A DNA stretch of 64,000 nucleotides from an uncultured Alistipes sp. (lineage in GTDB: Bacteria; Bacteroidota; Bacteroidia; Bacteroidales; Rikenellaceae): NCBI GenBank assembly GCA_900546065.1, contig URBK01000008.1, forward strand, positions 1 through 64,000. The letters are read 5' to 3'. Below the pieces are notes generated by a model. That model did no database searches and was not told the DNA's origin. It worked only from the letters and a program-made list of their open reading frames with translations. Position numbers and translations under genes: made by a program. Positions 53,273 to 61,634 of this stretch are shown piece after piece; the stretch's first letter is position 1, and each line of letters opens with the position of its first letter.

Positions 53273-54733
53273 CTATGAATTCTTTTTCAGGGTGAAGATA
53301 AACTCCAGACCGCCGCTCAGGCGGTTGTGGGCCTCGATCGTACCGCCGTGCATGGCCACGGCATTCTTTACGATCGACAGGCCGAGACCCGTGCCGCCCA
53401 TCTTGCGCGAGCGGCCCTTGTCCACGCGGTAGAAACGTTCGAACAGACGCGGCAGGTGCTCCTCCTCCACGCCTATGCCGTTGTCGGCAAACGAAATGGT
53501 ATATTTCTCGTCATCCTCGGCCACGAGGCGTATGAATATGTCGCGGCCCGACGAGTAGGCCACGGCGTTCGAAGCCAGATTGCGGAATATCGAGGTGAGC
53601 ATCTCGCGGTTGCCCTCGACGGCCATATCATCCGGAAAATCACAGTTGACGCGCAGCCGCCGCTCGGCCGGCTGCAAAGCGACCTCCTCGGCGATCTCGT
53701 CGACGATGTCGTTCAGCACCACGCGCTCGCGGTTCATCTGCTCGCGCCCGTCGTCCATGCGCGTTATCGTCGCCACGTCCGACAGCAGTTTGCCCAGCCG
53801 CTCGCACTGCGACAGACACCGCTGCAGAAAGGCCGTACGCGTAGTCTCGTCCATCTTCCCGTTCGAGAGGATGGTCTCGATATATCCCGATATGGAGGCA
53901 ACGGGGGTCTTGAGTTCGTGGTTTATGTTGTTTGTCAGCTGACGCTTGATGCGCATCTTCTCCTGCGTCTCGTGCAGCGCCTTGGCATGCTCGCGGTCGC
54001 GCTCGCCGATGGTCTTCTGCAATTCGGCGTAAAGGCCAATGACATGGTTCGAGATGTCGTCTATCTCGTCACGCGCCGCCGTCGTGCCGCACTCGATACG
54101 CTCGCCCCGCTCGGCCCGCTGCGCGAAGTCGCGCAGGCGCTCGATCTGACGGCCCAAACGCCGCGTTGCGAAATAACCGATAATGCTGATTATGGCAGCT
54201 ACCGCAAGTATGAACCACAGAAAGCCCATATCGGCCCGCAGCGAACTGTAGAGGGAATACGTATAAGGGACAGCCGTACGCATCACCGCATAACGGCCGC
54301 GGCGCGCAGAATAGAAATAACGCTCGGAGGTGCTCTCCGACAGGCGCTTTATGGTATAGCCCGAGCCCGACGACAAGGCCGCCTCCACTTCGGGGCGGTG
54401 GCGGTGGTTCTCCGAAACGGCATTCGCTTGGCTCGCCTCGTTGTAAGAGTCGTATAGCACCTCGCCGCCGAAACCTATAACCGTCACACGCAGCGTATCG
54501 GGCAGGTCGACCTCGATCAAGGGAGCGAGATCGAGGCCCTGCCGACCCTCGACCATATCAAGCAGATGGACATTCTCAAGCTGCAGCACGGCATCAAGGC
54601 TTGACACCTTGTAACGCCGCTCGCGTACGTATTGGAAGAGGATAAAACAGGCTACCAGCGCCCACGACAACGATATGAGCAGCAGAAACGCACGGCGGTG
54701 GAACGGCAGTCTACGCTTCGAATCCGTAGCCAT
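53273..54733 (-). CDS. PhoR-like sensor histidine kinase
   Basis: A 486-residue inner-membrane kinase. Membrane helices at about 14-34 and 168-190 flank a periplasmic region of about 130 residues. A HAMP-like linker follows, then the dimerisation domain with the phospho-accepting His in NNINHELKTPVASISG near residue 270. HATPase boxes are NLASNAVAYS (N), FADNGIGVEEEHLPRLFERFYR (G1/F, in part) and GTGLGLSIVKN (G2). Gene order with a PiT transporter suggests phosphate control. It overlaps the phoB-like gene by 23 bp. Confidence 0.88.
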   Translation of the reverse strand: MATDSKRRLPFHRRAFLLLISLSWALVACFILFQYVRERRYKVSSLDAVLQLENVHLLDMVEGRQGLDLAPLIEVDLPDTLRVTVIGFGGEVLYDSYNEASQANAVSENHRHRPEVEAALSSGSGYTIKRLSESTSERYFYSARRGRYAVMRTAVPYTYSLYSSLRADMGFLWFILAVAAIISIIGYFATRRLGRQIERLRDFAQRAERGERIECGTTAARDEIDDISNHVIGLYAELQKTIGERDREHAKALHETQEKMRIKRQLTNNINHELKTPVASISGYIETILSNGKMDETTRTAFLQRCLSQCERLGKLLSDVATITRMDDGREQMNRERVVLNDIVDEIAEEVALQPAERRLRVNCDFPDDMAVEGNREMLTSIFRNLASNAVAYSSGRDIFIRLVAEDDEKYTISFADNGIGVEEEHLPRLFERFYRVDKGRSRKMGGTGLGLSIVKNAVAMHGGTIEAHNRLSGGLEFIFTLKKNS

Positions 54734-55394
54734 AGCCCTGTCGCGTCACGATTTTGTCGCCGTAGCGTCCGATCTTGCGGCGCAGGCGCGTGATGTTCAC
54801 GTCGATGGTGCGGTCCAGAACGATCACCTTGTCGCTCCAGACGCGGTGGAGGATCTGCTCGCGCGAGAAGATGCGGCCGCGGTTCGAGAGCAGCAGCATG
54901 AGTATCTCCAGCTCCTTTTTGGTGAGTTGTACCGGCTCGCCGTCCAACGTGCACACCTTGCGGCGGCAGTCGATGCAGAGACCCTCATACACGATACGCT
55001 CCTCACCCTCCTCGTCGCCGTGCCGCGTGCGGCGCAACACGCTCTTGACGCGCGCCACGAGTTCGCGTACCGAGAATGGCTTGGCTATGTAGTCGTCGGC
55101 GCCAAGGTCGAGTCCCGCCACGCGGTCATCCTCGCCGTCGCGCGCCGTACAGAATATTATGGGTATCTGCGCCGTCTCGGGGTCGGCCTTGAGCAGCGAC
55201 GCCATGCGCGTACCGCTCATCTGGCCCATCATCACATCGAGAAGGATCAGATCAAAACTCTTGATATCGAGCCTCAACGCCTCCTCGGCGCTGTTGGCCG
55301 TCGTCACCTCGTAGCCTTCGCTCTCGAGGTTGAATTGCAGGATCTCGCACAACGACTCTTCGTCGTCCACAACGAGTATTCGACCGTTAGCCAT
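54711..55394 (-). CDS. PhoB-like OmpR-family response regulator
   Basis: A 227-residue regulator. The receiver domain has acidic residues DDEE at 10-13, phospho-accepting Asp in FDLILLDVMMGQMSG near 55, and Lys in DYIAKPFSVRELV near 105. The C-terminal winged helix (about 130-227) has TKKELEILMLLLSNRGRI with RTIDVNITRLRRKIG, the OmpR/PhoB recognition region. It is first in the phoB-phoR-x-pit operon, so it may activate phosphate uptake genes. A weak -7 box (TAATTTTG, minus, 55420-55427) lies upstream. Confidence 0.9.
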   Translation of the reverse strand: MANGRILVVDDEESLCEILQFNLESEGYEVTTANSAEEALRLDIKSFDLILLDVMMGQMSGTRMASLLKADPETAQIPIIFCTARDGEDDRVAGLDLGADDYIAKPFSVRELVARVKSVLRRTRHGDEEGEERIVYEGLCIDCRRKVCTLDGEPVQLTKKELEILMLLLSNRGRIFSREQILHRVWSDKVIVLDRTIDVNITRLRRKIGRYGDKIVTRQGYGYGFEA

Positions 55395-55419
55395 AACAAA
55401 TCGTTTTTCGTATGCGCCC

Positions 55420-55427
55420 CAAAATTA
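55420..55427 (-). promoter_or_regulatory. -7 box before the phoB-like operon
   Basis: TAATTTTG on the minus strand, 26 bp upstream of the start. No -33 TTTG at the usual distance, as expected if the operon needs an activator. Confidence 0.4.
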
Positions 55428-55715
55428 GGCAACAAAAGCCAATGCGCCGCAACCGCGCGTCCATATTTAATGAAAACGTAACACATTACGGCGGTGACGG
55501 AACTCCGTAGCGCAAAAAAACGGGCATTGCGATTTTCGCGCCGAAGCGTAGAAATACGCCTTCACAGACAAGGGCCAAACCCATAGCGCCACAACTGAAA
55601 CCGCCCGCACGTCATGCCCGACATATCAACCAAAAAACATCGTTTTTCGAAGAGACTAAGCGTAAAATCGACAACATAGTGCGCTGCACCATAACGTAAT
55701 ATCAAAAAATATTGT

Positions 55716-55723
55716 TATATTTG
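55716..55723 (+). promoter_or_regulatory. -7 box of the ara operon
   Basis: TATATTTG, leaving a leader of about 105 nt before araD. No TTTG -33 element at 19-21 bp. Confidence 0.5.
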
Positions 55724-55832
55724 CTAAGATGCCGCCGGCAGAGACTGCGTTCGGGAATCAACCGTCCGCGCGGGCTGCGTCGGCAACGACAGGGTTTATT
55801 TTCAAAAGGGTTCATTTTATAAACGGAAAACG

Positions 55833-56525
55833 ATGTTGACACAACTCAAAGAGGAGGTTTTGCGCGCCAATCTCGATCTTGTAAAGCACGGATTGGTCAT
55901 ATTCACATGGGGCAACGTCAGCGCCATAGACCGCGCCAGCGGTCTCGTGGTGATCAAGCCCAGCGGCGTGGAGTACGACGTCATGCGCGCCGAGGACATG
56001 GTCGTCGTCGACCTTGACGGCAACGTGGTGGAGGGATCGCTCCGCCCCTCGAGCGACACGCCTACACATCTGGAGATATACAAGGCCTTCGAGGGTGTCG
56101 GCGGCGTGGTGCATACGCACTCTACATACGCCACGGCATGGGCACAGGCCGGACGCGACATACCCAACATCGGCACCACACATGCCGACTACTTCCACGA
56201 CGCCATCCCCTGCACACCCGACATGACGGCCGAAGAGGTCGAGGGCGACTATGAGAAGCAGACCGGATGCGTCATCGTGCGCCGTTTCGCCACGCTCAAC
56301 CCCATCCATACTCCGGGCGTACTGGTCAAGAACCACGGGCCCTTCAGCTGGGGCCGCACCGCCGCCGAGGCCGTACACAACGCCGTGGTGATGGAGCAGG
56401 TCGCCAAGATGGCCTTCGTGGCCTATTCGGTCAACCCCGACCTTAAGATGAACCCGCTTCTCGTCGAGAAACACTTTAACCGCAAACACGGGCCCAATGC
56501 CTACTACGGGCAGAAGAAGGGCTGA
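55833..56525 (+). CDS. araD: L-ribulose-5-phosphate 4-epimerase
   Basis: A 230-residue class II aldolase-family enzyme that converts L-ribulose 5-phosphate to D-xylulose 5-phosphate. The substrate loops [10 protein letters not shown] and [12 protein letters not shown] come first. The zinc site is in [14 protein letters not shown] near residue 95 and KNHGPFSWG near 168, with [13 protein letters not shown] between. Length matches E. coli AraD. It is the first gene of araD-araA-araB. Confidence 0.95.
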   Translation: MLTQLKEEVLRANLDLVKHGLVIFTWGNVSAIDRASGLVVIKPSGVEYDVMRAEDMVVVDLDGNVVEGSLRPSSDTPTHLEIYKAFEGVGGVVHTHSTYATAWAQAGRDIPNIGTTHADYFHDAIPCTPDMTAEEVEGDYEKQTGCVIVRRFATLNPIHTPGVLVKNHGPFSWGRTAAEAVHNAVVMEQVAKMAFVAYSVNPDLKMNPLLVEKHFNRKHGPNAYYGQKKG

Positions 56526-56574
56526 CAAATAACAGACATTAAACCAATAAACAAAAACCTAAAACCTATTTATC

Positions 56575-58095
56575 ATGTTTGAGAATTATGAAGTCTGGTT
56601 CGTAACCGGCGCACAGTTGCTCTATGGCGGCGACGCAGTCGTAGCCGTGGACGCTCACAGCAACGAGATGGTACAGGGTCTCAACGCTTCGGGCAAACTC
56701 CCCGTAAAGGTGGTATATAAAGGTACGGTAAACTCGGCCGCCGAGGTAACCGCCACGTTCAAGGCAGCGAATGCCGACGACAAGTGTATCGGCGTCATCA
56801 CGTGGATGCACACCTTCAGCCCCGCCAAGATGTGGATTCACGGCCTGCAGCAGCTCAACAAGCCCCTGCTCCACCTCCACACTCAGTACAACCGCGAGAT
56901 TCCGTGGGATACGATGGATATGGATTTCATGAACCTCAACCAGTCGGCACACGGCGACCGCGAGTTCGGACACATCTGCGCACGCATGCGTCTGCGCCGC
57001 AAGGTCGTAGTAGGATACTGGCAGGATGAGCAGACGCAGCACAAGATCGGCGTCTGGATGCGCGTATGCGCCGCTTGGGCCGACGCTCAGGATATGCTCA
57101 TTCTCCGCTTCGGCGACCAGATGAACAACGTGGCCGTAACCGACGGCGACAAGGTCGAGGCCGAGCAGCGTCTGGGATACCACGTCGACTACTGCCCAGT
57201 CAGCGAGCTGATGGAGTACCACGCCGCCGTCAAGGATGAGGATGCCGAGAAGCTCGTTGCCGAGTACTTCAGCCTCTACGACCACGATGCCGAGATGGAG
57301 AAGCCGGGCACCGACGACTACAAGGTCGTATGGAATGCCGCCAAGGCCGAGCTGGCTCTGCGCGCCATCCTCAAGGCCAAGGGCGCCAAGGGCTTCACCA
57401 CCAACTTCGACGATCTGGGCCAGACCGACGGCAGCTACTTCGACCAGATTCCGGGACTCGCATCGCAGCGCCTCATGGCCGAGGGTTACGGTTTCGGCGC
57501 CGAGGGCGACTGGAAGTCGGCCGCACTCTACCGCACCGTATGGTTCATGAGTCAGGGCCTGCCCACGGGCTGCTCGTTCCTCGAGGACTACACGCTCAAC
57601 TTCGACGGCGCAAACAGCGCCATCCTACAGGCCCACATGCTCGAGGTATGTCCGCTGATTGCGGCCAAGAAGCCCCGTCTGGAGGTTCACTTCCTCGGTA
57701 TCGGCATCCGCAAGGCACAGACGGCGCGTCTGGTCTTCACGAGCAAGACCGGCATGGGCTGCACCGCTACGGTCATCGACCTCGGAAACCGGTTCCGCCT
57801 GATCGTCAACGACGTGAAGTGCATCGAGCCCAAGCCGCTGCCCAAGCTCCCCGTAGCATCGGCACTGTGGATCCCGCAGCCCGACTTCGTGACGGGTGCC
57901 GGCGCATGGATTCTGGCCGGAGGTACCCACCACTCGTGCTTCTCGTACGACCTGACGGCCGAGTACTGGGAGGACTATGCCGAGATCGCAGGCATCGAGA
58001 TGGTATACATCAACAAGGACACCACCATCCCCGAGTTCAAGAAGGAGCTGCGCATGAACGAGGTATATTACATGCTCAACAAGGCTCTCTGCTAA
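56575..58095 (+). CDS. araA: L-arabinose isomerase
   Basis: A 506-residue enzyme that interconverts L-arabinose and L-ribulose. The N-terminus NYEVWFVTGAQLLYG, the segment WMHTFSPAKMWIHGLQ, and the metal ligands in MLEVCPLIAA and GGTHHSCFSYDL are family-typical. Length matches E. coli AraA. It is 49 bp after araD and 83 bp before araB, with a stable hairpin in the latter gap. Confidence 0.97.
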   Translation: MFENYEVWFVTGAQLLYGGDAVVAVDAHSNEMVQGLNASGKLPVKVVYKGTVNSAAEVTATFKAANADDKCIGVITWMHTFSPAKMWIHGLQQLNKPLLHLHTQYNREIPWDTMDMDFMNLNQSAHGDREFGHICARMRLRRKVVVGYWQDEQTQHKIGVWMRVCAAWADAQDMLILRFGDQMNNVAVTDGDKVEAEQRLGYHVDYCPVSELMEYHAAVKDEDAEKLVAEYFSLYDHDAEMEKPGTDDYKVVWNAAKAELALRAILKAKGAKGFTTNFDDLGQTDGSYFDQIPGLASQRLMAEGYGFGAEGDWKSAALYRTVWFMSQGLPTGCSFLEDYTLNFDGANSAILQAHMLEVCPLIAAKKPRLEVHFLGIGIRKAQTARLVFTSKTGMGCTATVIDLGNRFRLIVNDVKCIEPKPLPKLPVASALWIPQPDFVTGAGAWILAGGTHHSCFSYDLTAEYWEDYAEIAGIEMVYINKDTTIPEFKKELRMNEVYYMLNKALC

Positions 58096-58111
58096 TAAAC
58101 CTATTCTGATC

Positions 58112-58144
58112 GACGCCGGCGTCCCTGCGCGGGATGCCGGCGTC
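58112..58144 (+). terminator. Hairpin between araA and araB
   Basis: GACGCCGGCGTCCC (58112-58125) pairs with GGGATGCCGGCGTC (58131-58144), followed by TTAATAG. It may protect the araA mRNA end or partly terminate, lowering araB expression. Confidence 0.6.
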
Positions 58145-58178
58145 TTAATAGTCAAACCAACCAAAAACTTCGATCAAA

Positions 58179-59840
58179 ATGAAATATGTCATAGGTTTGG
58201 ATTACGGCAGCGACTCGGCCCGCGCCGTAGTCGTAAACGCCGAGACGGGCCAGACCATAGCCACCTCGGTCAAAAACTATCCGCGCTGGAGCGAGGGCAA
58301 GTATTGCGATCCTGCCGCCAACCGCTACCGCCAGCATCCGCAGGACTATATCGACGTTCTGGAGGCTACCGTCAAGGATGCCCTGTCGCAGTGCCCCGCC
58401 GGCACGGCCGAACAGGTCGTAGGCATAGCCTTCGACACCACGGGCAGCACGCCCGTATTCACGGACCGTACGGGCACGCCGCTGGCCATGCTGCCGGAGT
58501 TCGCCGAGAACCCCAACGCCATGTTCGTGCTGTGGAAAGACCATACGGCCGTTAAGGAGGCCGCCGAGATAAACGAACTGAGCCACAAGTGGGATCCCGA
58601 CTATACGGCCTACGAGGGCGGCATCTACTCGTCGGAGTGGTATTGGGCCAAGGCGCTGCATGTGCTGCGCGAGGACGAGCAGGTACGCAAGGCCGCATAC
58701 TCGATCGTCGAGCACTGCGAGTGGCTGCCCGCGCTGCTTACGGGCGTCACATCGTCGGCCGACATTGTCCGCAGCCGCTGCGCTTGCGGGCACAAGGCCA
58801 TGTGGCACAAGAAGTGGGGAGGACTCCCCTCGGAGGAGTTCCTCACGGCACTCGACCCGCTGCTTGCGGGCTTCCGCGCCCGTCTGTTCGATGAGACCGA
58901 GACGGCCGACAAAGCCGTCGGCAAGCTGACGCCCGAATGGGCCGCACGCCTCGGACTGACGACCGACGTGGTTGTCGCCGGAGGCGCTTTCGACTGCCAC
59001 ATGGGTGCCGTCGGCGCAGGCGTCACGCCCCACACTCTGGTGCGCGTCATCGGCACCAGCACGTGCGACGTCATGGTCGCCGACTACGAGGAGCTCGGCG
59101 ACAAGCTCATTCGCGGCATCTGCGGTCAGGTCGACGGTTCGGTCATCCCCGGCATGATCGGTCTCGAGGCCGGACAGTCGGGCTTCGGCGACGTCTACGC
59201 ATGGTTCAAGCGTCTTCTCGAGTTCCCGCTCAAGAATATCGTCGCACAGATGGATTGGCTCTCAGCGGCCGACCGCGAGCGTATTATCAGCGAGGCTGCC
59301 GACAAGATCATCCCCGCACTCACGGCCGAGGCCGAGCGTATCCCCATTGAGGAGAGCACCATCCTCGCAACCGACTGGATGAACGGCCGCCGCACGCCCG
59401 ATGCCAACCAGCTGCTCACGGGTACCATCACGGGCCTTACGCTGGGCAGCACGGCGCCGCGCGTCTTCCGCGCACTGGTCGAGGCCACGGCTTACGGTAC
59501 AAAGGCCATCGTCGACCGTTTCGTCAGCGAGGGTGTACGTATCGACAGCGTCATCGGTATCGGCGGCATAGCGCTCAAGTCGCCATTCGTCATGCAGACG
59601 ATGAGCGACGTGCTCAACATGCCGATCAAGGTATGCAACACAGATCAGGCGTGCGCTCTGGGCGCCGCGATGTTCGCCGCCACGGCCGCAGGCGTCTATG
59701 CCAAGGTCGAGGATGCCATCGCCGCCATGAACTCGGGCTTCGCCAAGGAGTACACCCCCAACGCGAAGAACGCCGCCGCATACGAGAAGCTCTACAAGCG
59801 TTATCTCGAGATCGGCGCATTCACCGAGCAGCACTGCTGA
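58179..59840 (+). CDS. araB: Ribulokinase
   Basis: A 553-residue FGGY-family kinase that phosphorylates L-ribulose. It begins KYVIGLDYGSDSARAVVVN. DTTGSTPVFTDRTG, the substrate loop, is near residue 88; FDCHMGAVGAGV and VIGTSTCDVMV form the second phosphate-binding site; and IGGIALKSPFVMQTMSDVL carries the adenosine motif. Length agrees with AraB. It completes the arabinose operon, whose product D-xylulose 5-phosphate enters the pentose phosphate pathway. No transporter or regulator gene is next to it. Confidence 0.96.
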   Translation: MKYVIGLDYGSDSARAVVVNAETGQTIATSVKNYPRWSEGKYCDPAANRYRQHPQDYIDVLEATVKDALSQCPAGTAEQVVGIAFDTTGSTPVFTDRTGTPLAMLPEFAENPNAMFVLWKDHTAVKEAAEINELSHKWDPDYTAYEGGIYSSEWYWAKALHVLREDEQVRKAAYSIVEHCEWLPALLTGVTSSADIVRSRCACGHKAMWHKKWGGLPSEEFLTALDPLLAGFRARLFDETETADKAVGKLTPEWAARLGLTTDVVVAGGAFDCHMGAVGAGVTPHTLVRVIGTSTCDVMVADYEELGDKLIRGICGQVDGSVIPGMIGLEAGQSGFGDVYAWFKRLLEFPLKNIVAQMDWLSAADRERIISEAADKIIPALTAEAERIPIEESTILATDWMNGRRTPDANQLLTGTITGLTLGSTAPRVFRALVEATAYGTKAIVDRFVSEGVRIDSVIGIGGIALKSPFVMQTMSDVLNMPIKVCNTDQACALGAAMFAATAAGVYAKVEDAIAAMNSGFAKEYTPNAKNAAAYEKLYKRYLEIGAFTEQHC

Positions 59841-59927
59841 CATCAGGCCGCCGGCCGAAGACAGAACATATAATTTATAGGATCCCCATCCTCTACGCGC
59901 ACCATCGGCGCAGAGCGTACAATATTT

Positions 59928-59970
59928 CGGGGCCCGCGGGAAAACCATCCGCGGGCTCCGGTCGTTTTTA
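59928..59970 (+). terminator. Terminator of the ara operon
   Basis: CGGGGCCCGCGG (59928-59939) pairs with CCGCGGGCTCCG (59949-59960, one G-T), followed by GTCGTTTTT. Confidence 0.88.
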
Positions 59971-60087
59971 AGGCTGTCGGTCAATGCCTTCTATATGGCA
60001 CCAGAGGCCTTTTTCGAAAAAAAAGTTTACGGAAATTGTATTTTTCGAACGAAAGTCCGTATCTTCGCAGCGCTGAAAAGAGTCAAA

Positions 60088-60459
60088 ATGAGAGCGCGAA
60101 TAATATATATGCTGTTCGTGCTGCTTCTCGCGATAACGTGGAGTGCCGAAGATGTGACGCCCTGTAAGGCGACACACCGCGATGTATGCCCGACGACGCA
60201 TCTCTGCACGTCGATCACTCCCGTACAATCCGTACCGCTGTATCTGCGCATGTCGGCCGAGGTGAACGTCTTCACCTGCACGATGGAGCCCGTCTCCACC
60301 ATATCGATGCAGAAGGCCCTGCCGCGCTACCGCTCCGATACGGACAACCTCGGTGCCGAGCAGACCAGAATCTGCACCGCAGTCCGCCCCGCTTACGGCG
60401 AGAGAACTTTCCGCACGTCGGATTACTATGTCTACTCGCTGGAGCGCATCCTGATTTGA
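60088..60459 (+). CDS. Small exported hypothetical protein, Cys-containing
   Basis: A 123-residue protein I do not recognise. It has a hydrophobic N-terminus (MRARIIYMLFVLLLAITWSA) that could be a signal peptide. The mature part has five Cys (PCKATHRDVC, HLC, FTC, RIC). It ends SDYYVYSLERILI. The start at 60088 follows a TATCTTCG -7-like box (60060-60067). It precedes nuoA by 127 bp; there is no sign that it belongs to the complex. Confidence 0.5.
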   Translation: MRARIIYMLFVLLLAITWSAEDVTPCKATHRDVCPTTHLCTSITPVQSVPLYLRMSAEVNVFTCTMEPVSTISMQKALPRYRSDTDNLGAEQTRICTAVRPAYGERTFRTSDYYVYSLERILI

Positions 60460-60586
60460 TCATATACGGGCAGCCGTCAGGCCGTCCCGCCCACAGCCCC
60501 CGACTGGGGTATCCGCCTACAGGCGGAGCTGCGGATCGTATCCGTACGATAACTTCGTGATATAAGAATCCATAAACACCGAATTT

Positions 60587-60937
60587 ATGTATTTTACACT
60601 ATTAGTGGTCGTTATACTGACGGCTCTGGCACTGGTGGCCGTAGCGCTGGGTATCGCACGCGCCATCTCGCCGCGTTCGTACAACCCCCAGAAGGGTGAA
60701 GCCTACGAGTGCGGTATCCCCACACGCGGACGCTCGTGGATGCAGTTCAAGGTGGGATACTACCTCTTCGCCATACTCTTCCTGATGTTCGACGTCGAGA
60801 CCGTATTCCTCTTCTCGTGGGCCGTCGTGGTTCAGGAGCTCGGACTCTACGGGCTTGCGAGCATCGTATTTTTCCTTGTGATACTTGTATTGGGCCTTGC
60901 CTACGCTTGGCGGAAAGGAGCTTTGGAATGGAAATGA
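60587..60937 (+). CDS. nuoA: NADH-quinone oxidoreductase subunit A
   Basis: A 116-residue membrane subunit of respiratory complex I with three helices (about 2-24, 57-80, 87-108). The loop between helices one and two has the conserved [20 protein letters not shown], which lies at the quinone-site entrance, followed by LFMF-type segment [16 protein letters not shown]. It is the first nuo gene; its stop overlaps the nuoB start by 10 bp. Confidence 0.95.
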   Translation: MYFTLLVVVILTALALVAVALGIARAISPRSYNPQKGEAYECGIPTRGRSWMQFKVGYYLFAILFLMFDVETVFLFSWAVVVQELGLYGLASIVFFLVILVLGLAYAWRKGALEWK

Positions 60938-61633
60938 GAAAACCCGAAATAAAGTCGATGAAATACGAGGATTTCAACGACAACGAATACCTCGAGAAGA
61001 TGGCCGAGCAACTGCGCCGCGACGGCACAAACGTCGTGGTCGGATGCCTCGACGACATCATCAACTGGGGCCGCAGCAACAGTCTCTGGCCCCTGACCTT
61101 CGCAACGAGCTGCTGCGGCATCGAGTTCATGGCCGTAGGCGCCGCACGTTACGACTTCGCCCGTTTCGGCTTCGAAGTGACGCGCGCCTCACCGCGTCAG
61201 GCCGACTTCATCATGGTCGCCGGAACAATCACACACAAGATGGCACCTGTCTCTTATACACATCTCCGAGCCCACGAGACTAAGGCACAAGATGGCACCC
61301 GTGCTCAAGCGACTCTACGACCAGATGGCCGACCCGAAGTATGTCATCGCCGTGGGCGGCTGCGCCATCAGCGGCGGCCCCTTCAAGCAGTCGTACCATG
61401 TGGTCAACGGCGTGGATACGATCCTTCCGGTCGATGTCTACATCCCGGGCTGCCCGCCGCGCCCCGAGGCTATGCTTTACGGCCTGATGCAGTTGCAGCG
61501 CAAGGTGCGCATGCAGCGTTTCTTCGGCGACGTGAACAAGCAGATCAGCGAGAAGGAGTATGATGAGCTCATGCGCCGCGACCTCACGGCCGAAAAGAAC
61601 GATTTGAACGTCGAAACTCAACAAAAGAGATAA
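60928..61633 (+). pseudogene. nuoB: NADH-quinone oxidoreductase subunit B, disrupted by an adapter-derived insertion
   Basis: The subunit carrying cluster N2 of complex I. The 5' part (from ATG at 60928) encodes [13 protein letters not shown] with the tandem Cys; the 3' part, in the next frame (to the stop at 61633), encodes [11 protein letters not shown] and [12 protein letters not shown] with the other two ligands. Between them, 61248-61299 is a 52-bp insert (Nextera adapter plus a 14-bp duplicated stretch) that shifts the frame. Without it the gene would be 654 bp, 217 residues, with all four Cys and a normal length. The gene is therefore probably intact in the organism and broken only in this assembly. 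Confidence 0.9.
61247..61280. other. Illumina Nextera adapter sequence inside nuoB
   Basis: 61247-61265 is the 19-bp Tn5 mosaic end (CTGTCTCTTATACACATCT); 61266-61280 is CCGAGCCCACGAGAC, the Nextera read-2 adapter continuation. The next six bases, TAAGGC, match the start of a common i7 index (N701). Flanking 14-bp copies CACAAGATGGCACC (61234-61247 and 61286-61299) show where a read with untrimmed adapter was joined. The peptide YTHLRAHET in one frame is a known marker of this contamination. Confidence 0.96.
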
Positions 61634-61634
61634 T

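Larger units (their letters stand above)
55395..55832. other. Divergent intergenic region between pho and ara operons
   Basis: About 440 bp with a -7 box for each side (55420-55427 minus, 55716-55723 plus). I found no coding frame with support and no clear AraC/AraR or Pho operator by eye. Confidence 0.5.

Noticed and set aside
61247..61299. The mosaic end inside nuoB as a natural Tn5/IS50 remnant or a programmed frameshift
   Set aside because: The 19-bp end continues directly into the synthetic Nextera primer sequence and index bases, there is no transposase or 9-bp target duplication, and nuoB is essential to the operon's function.
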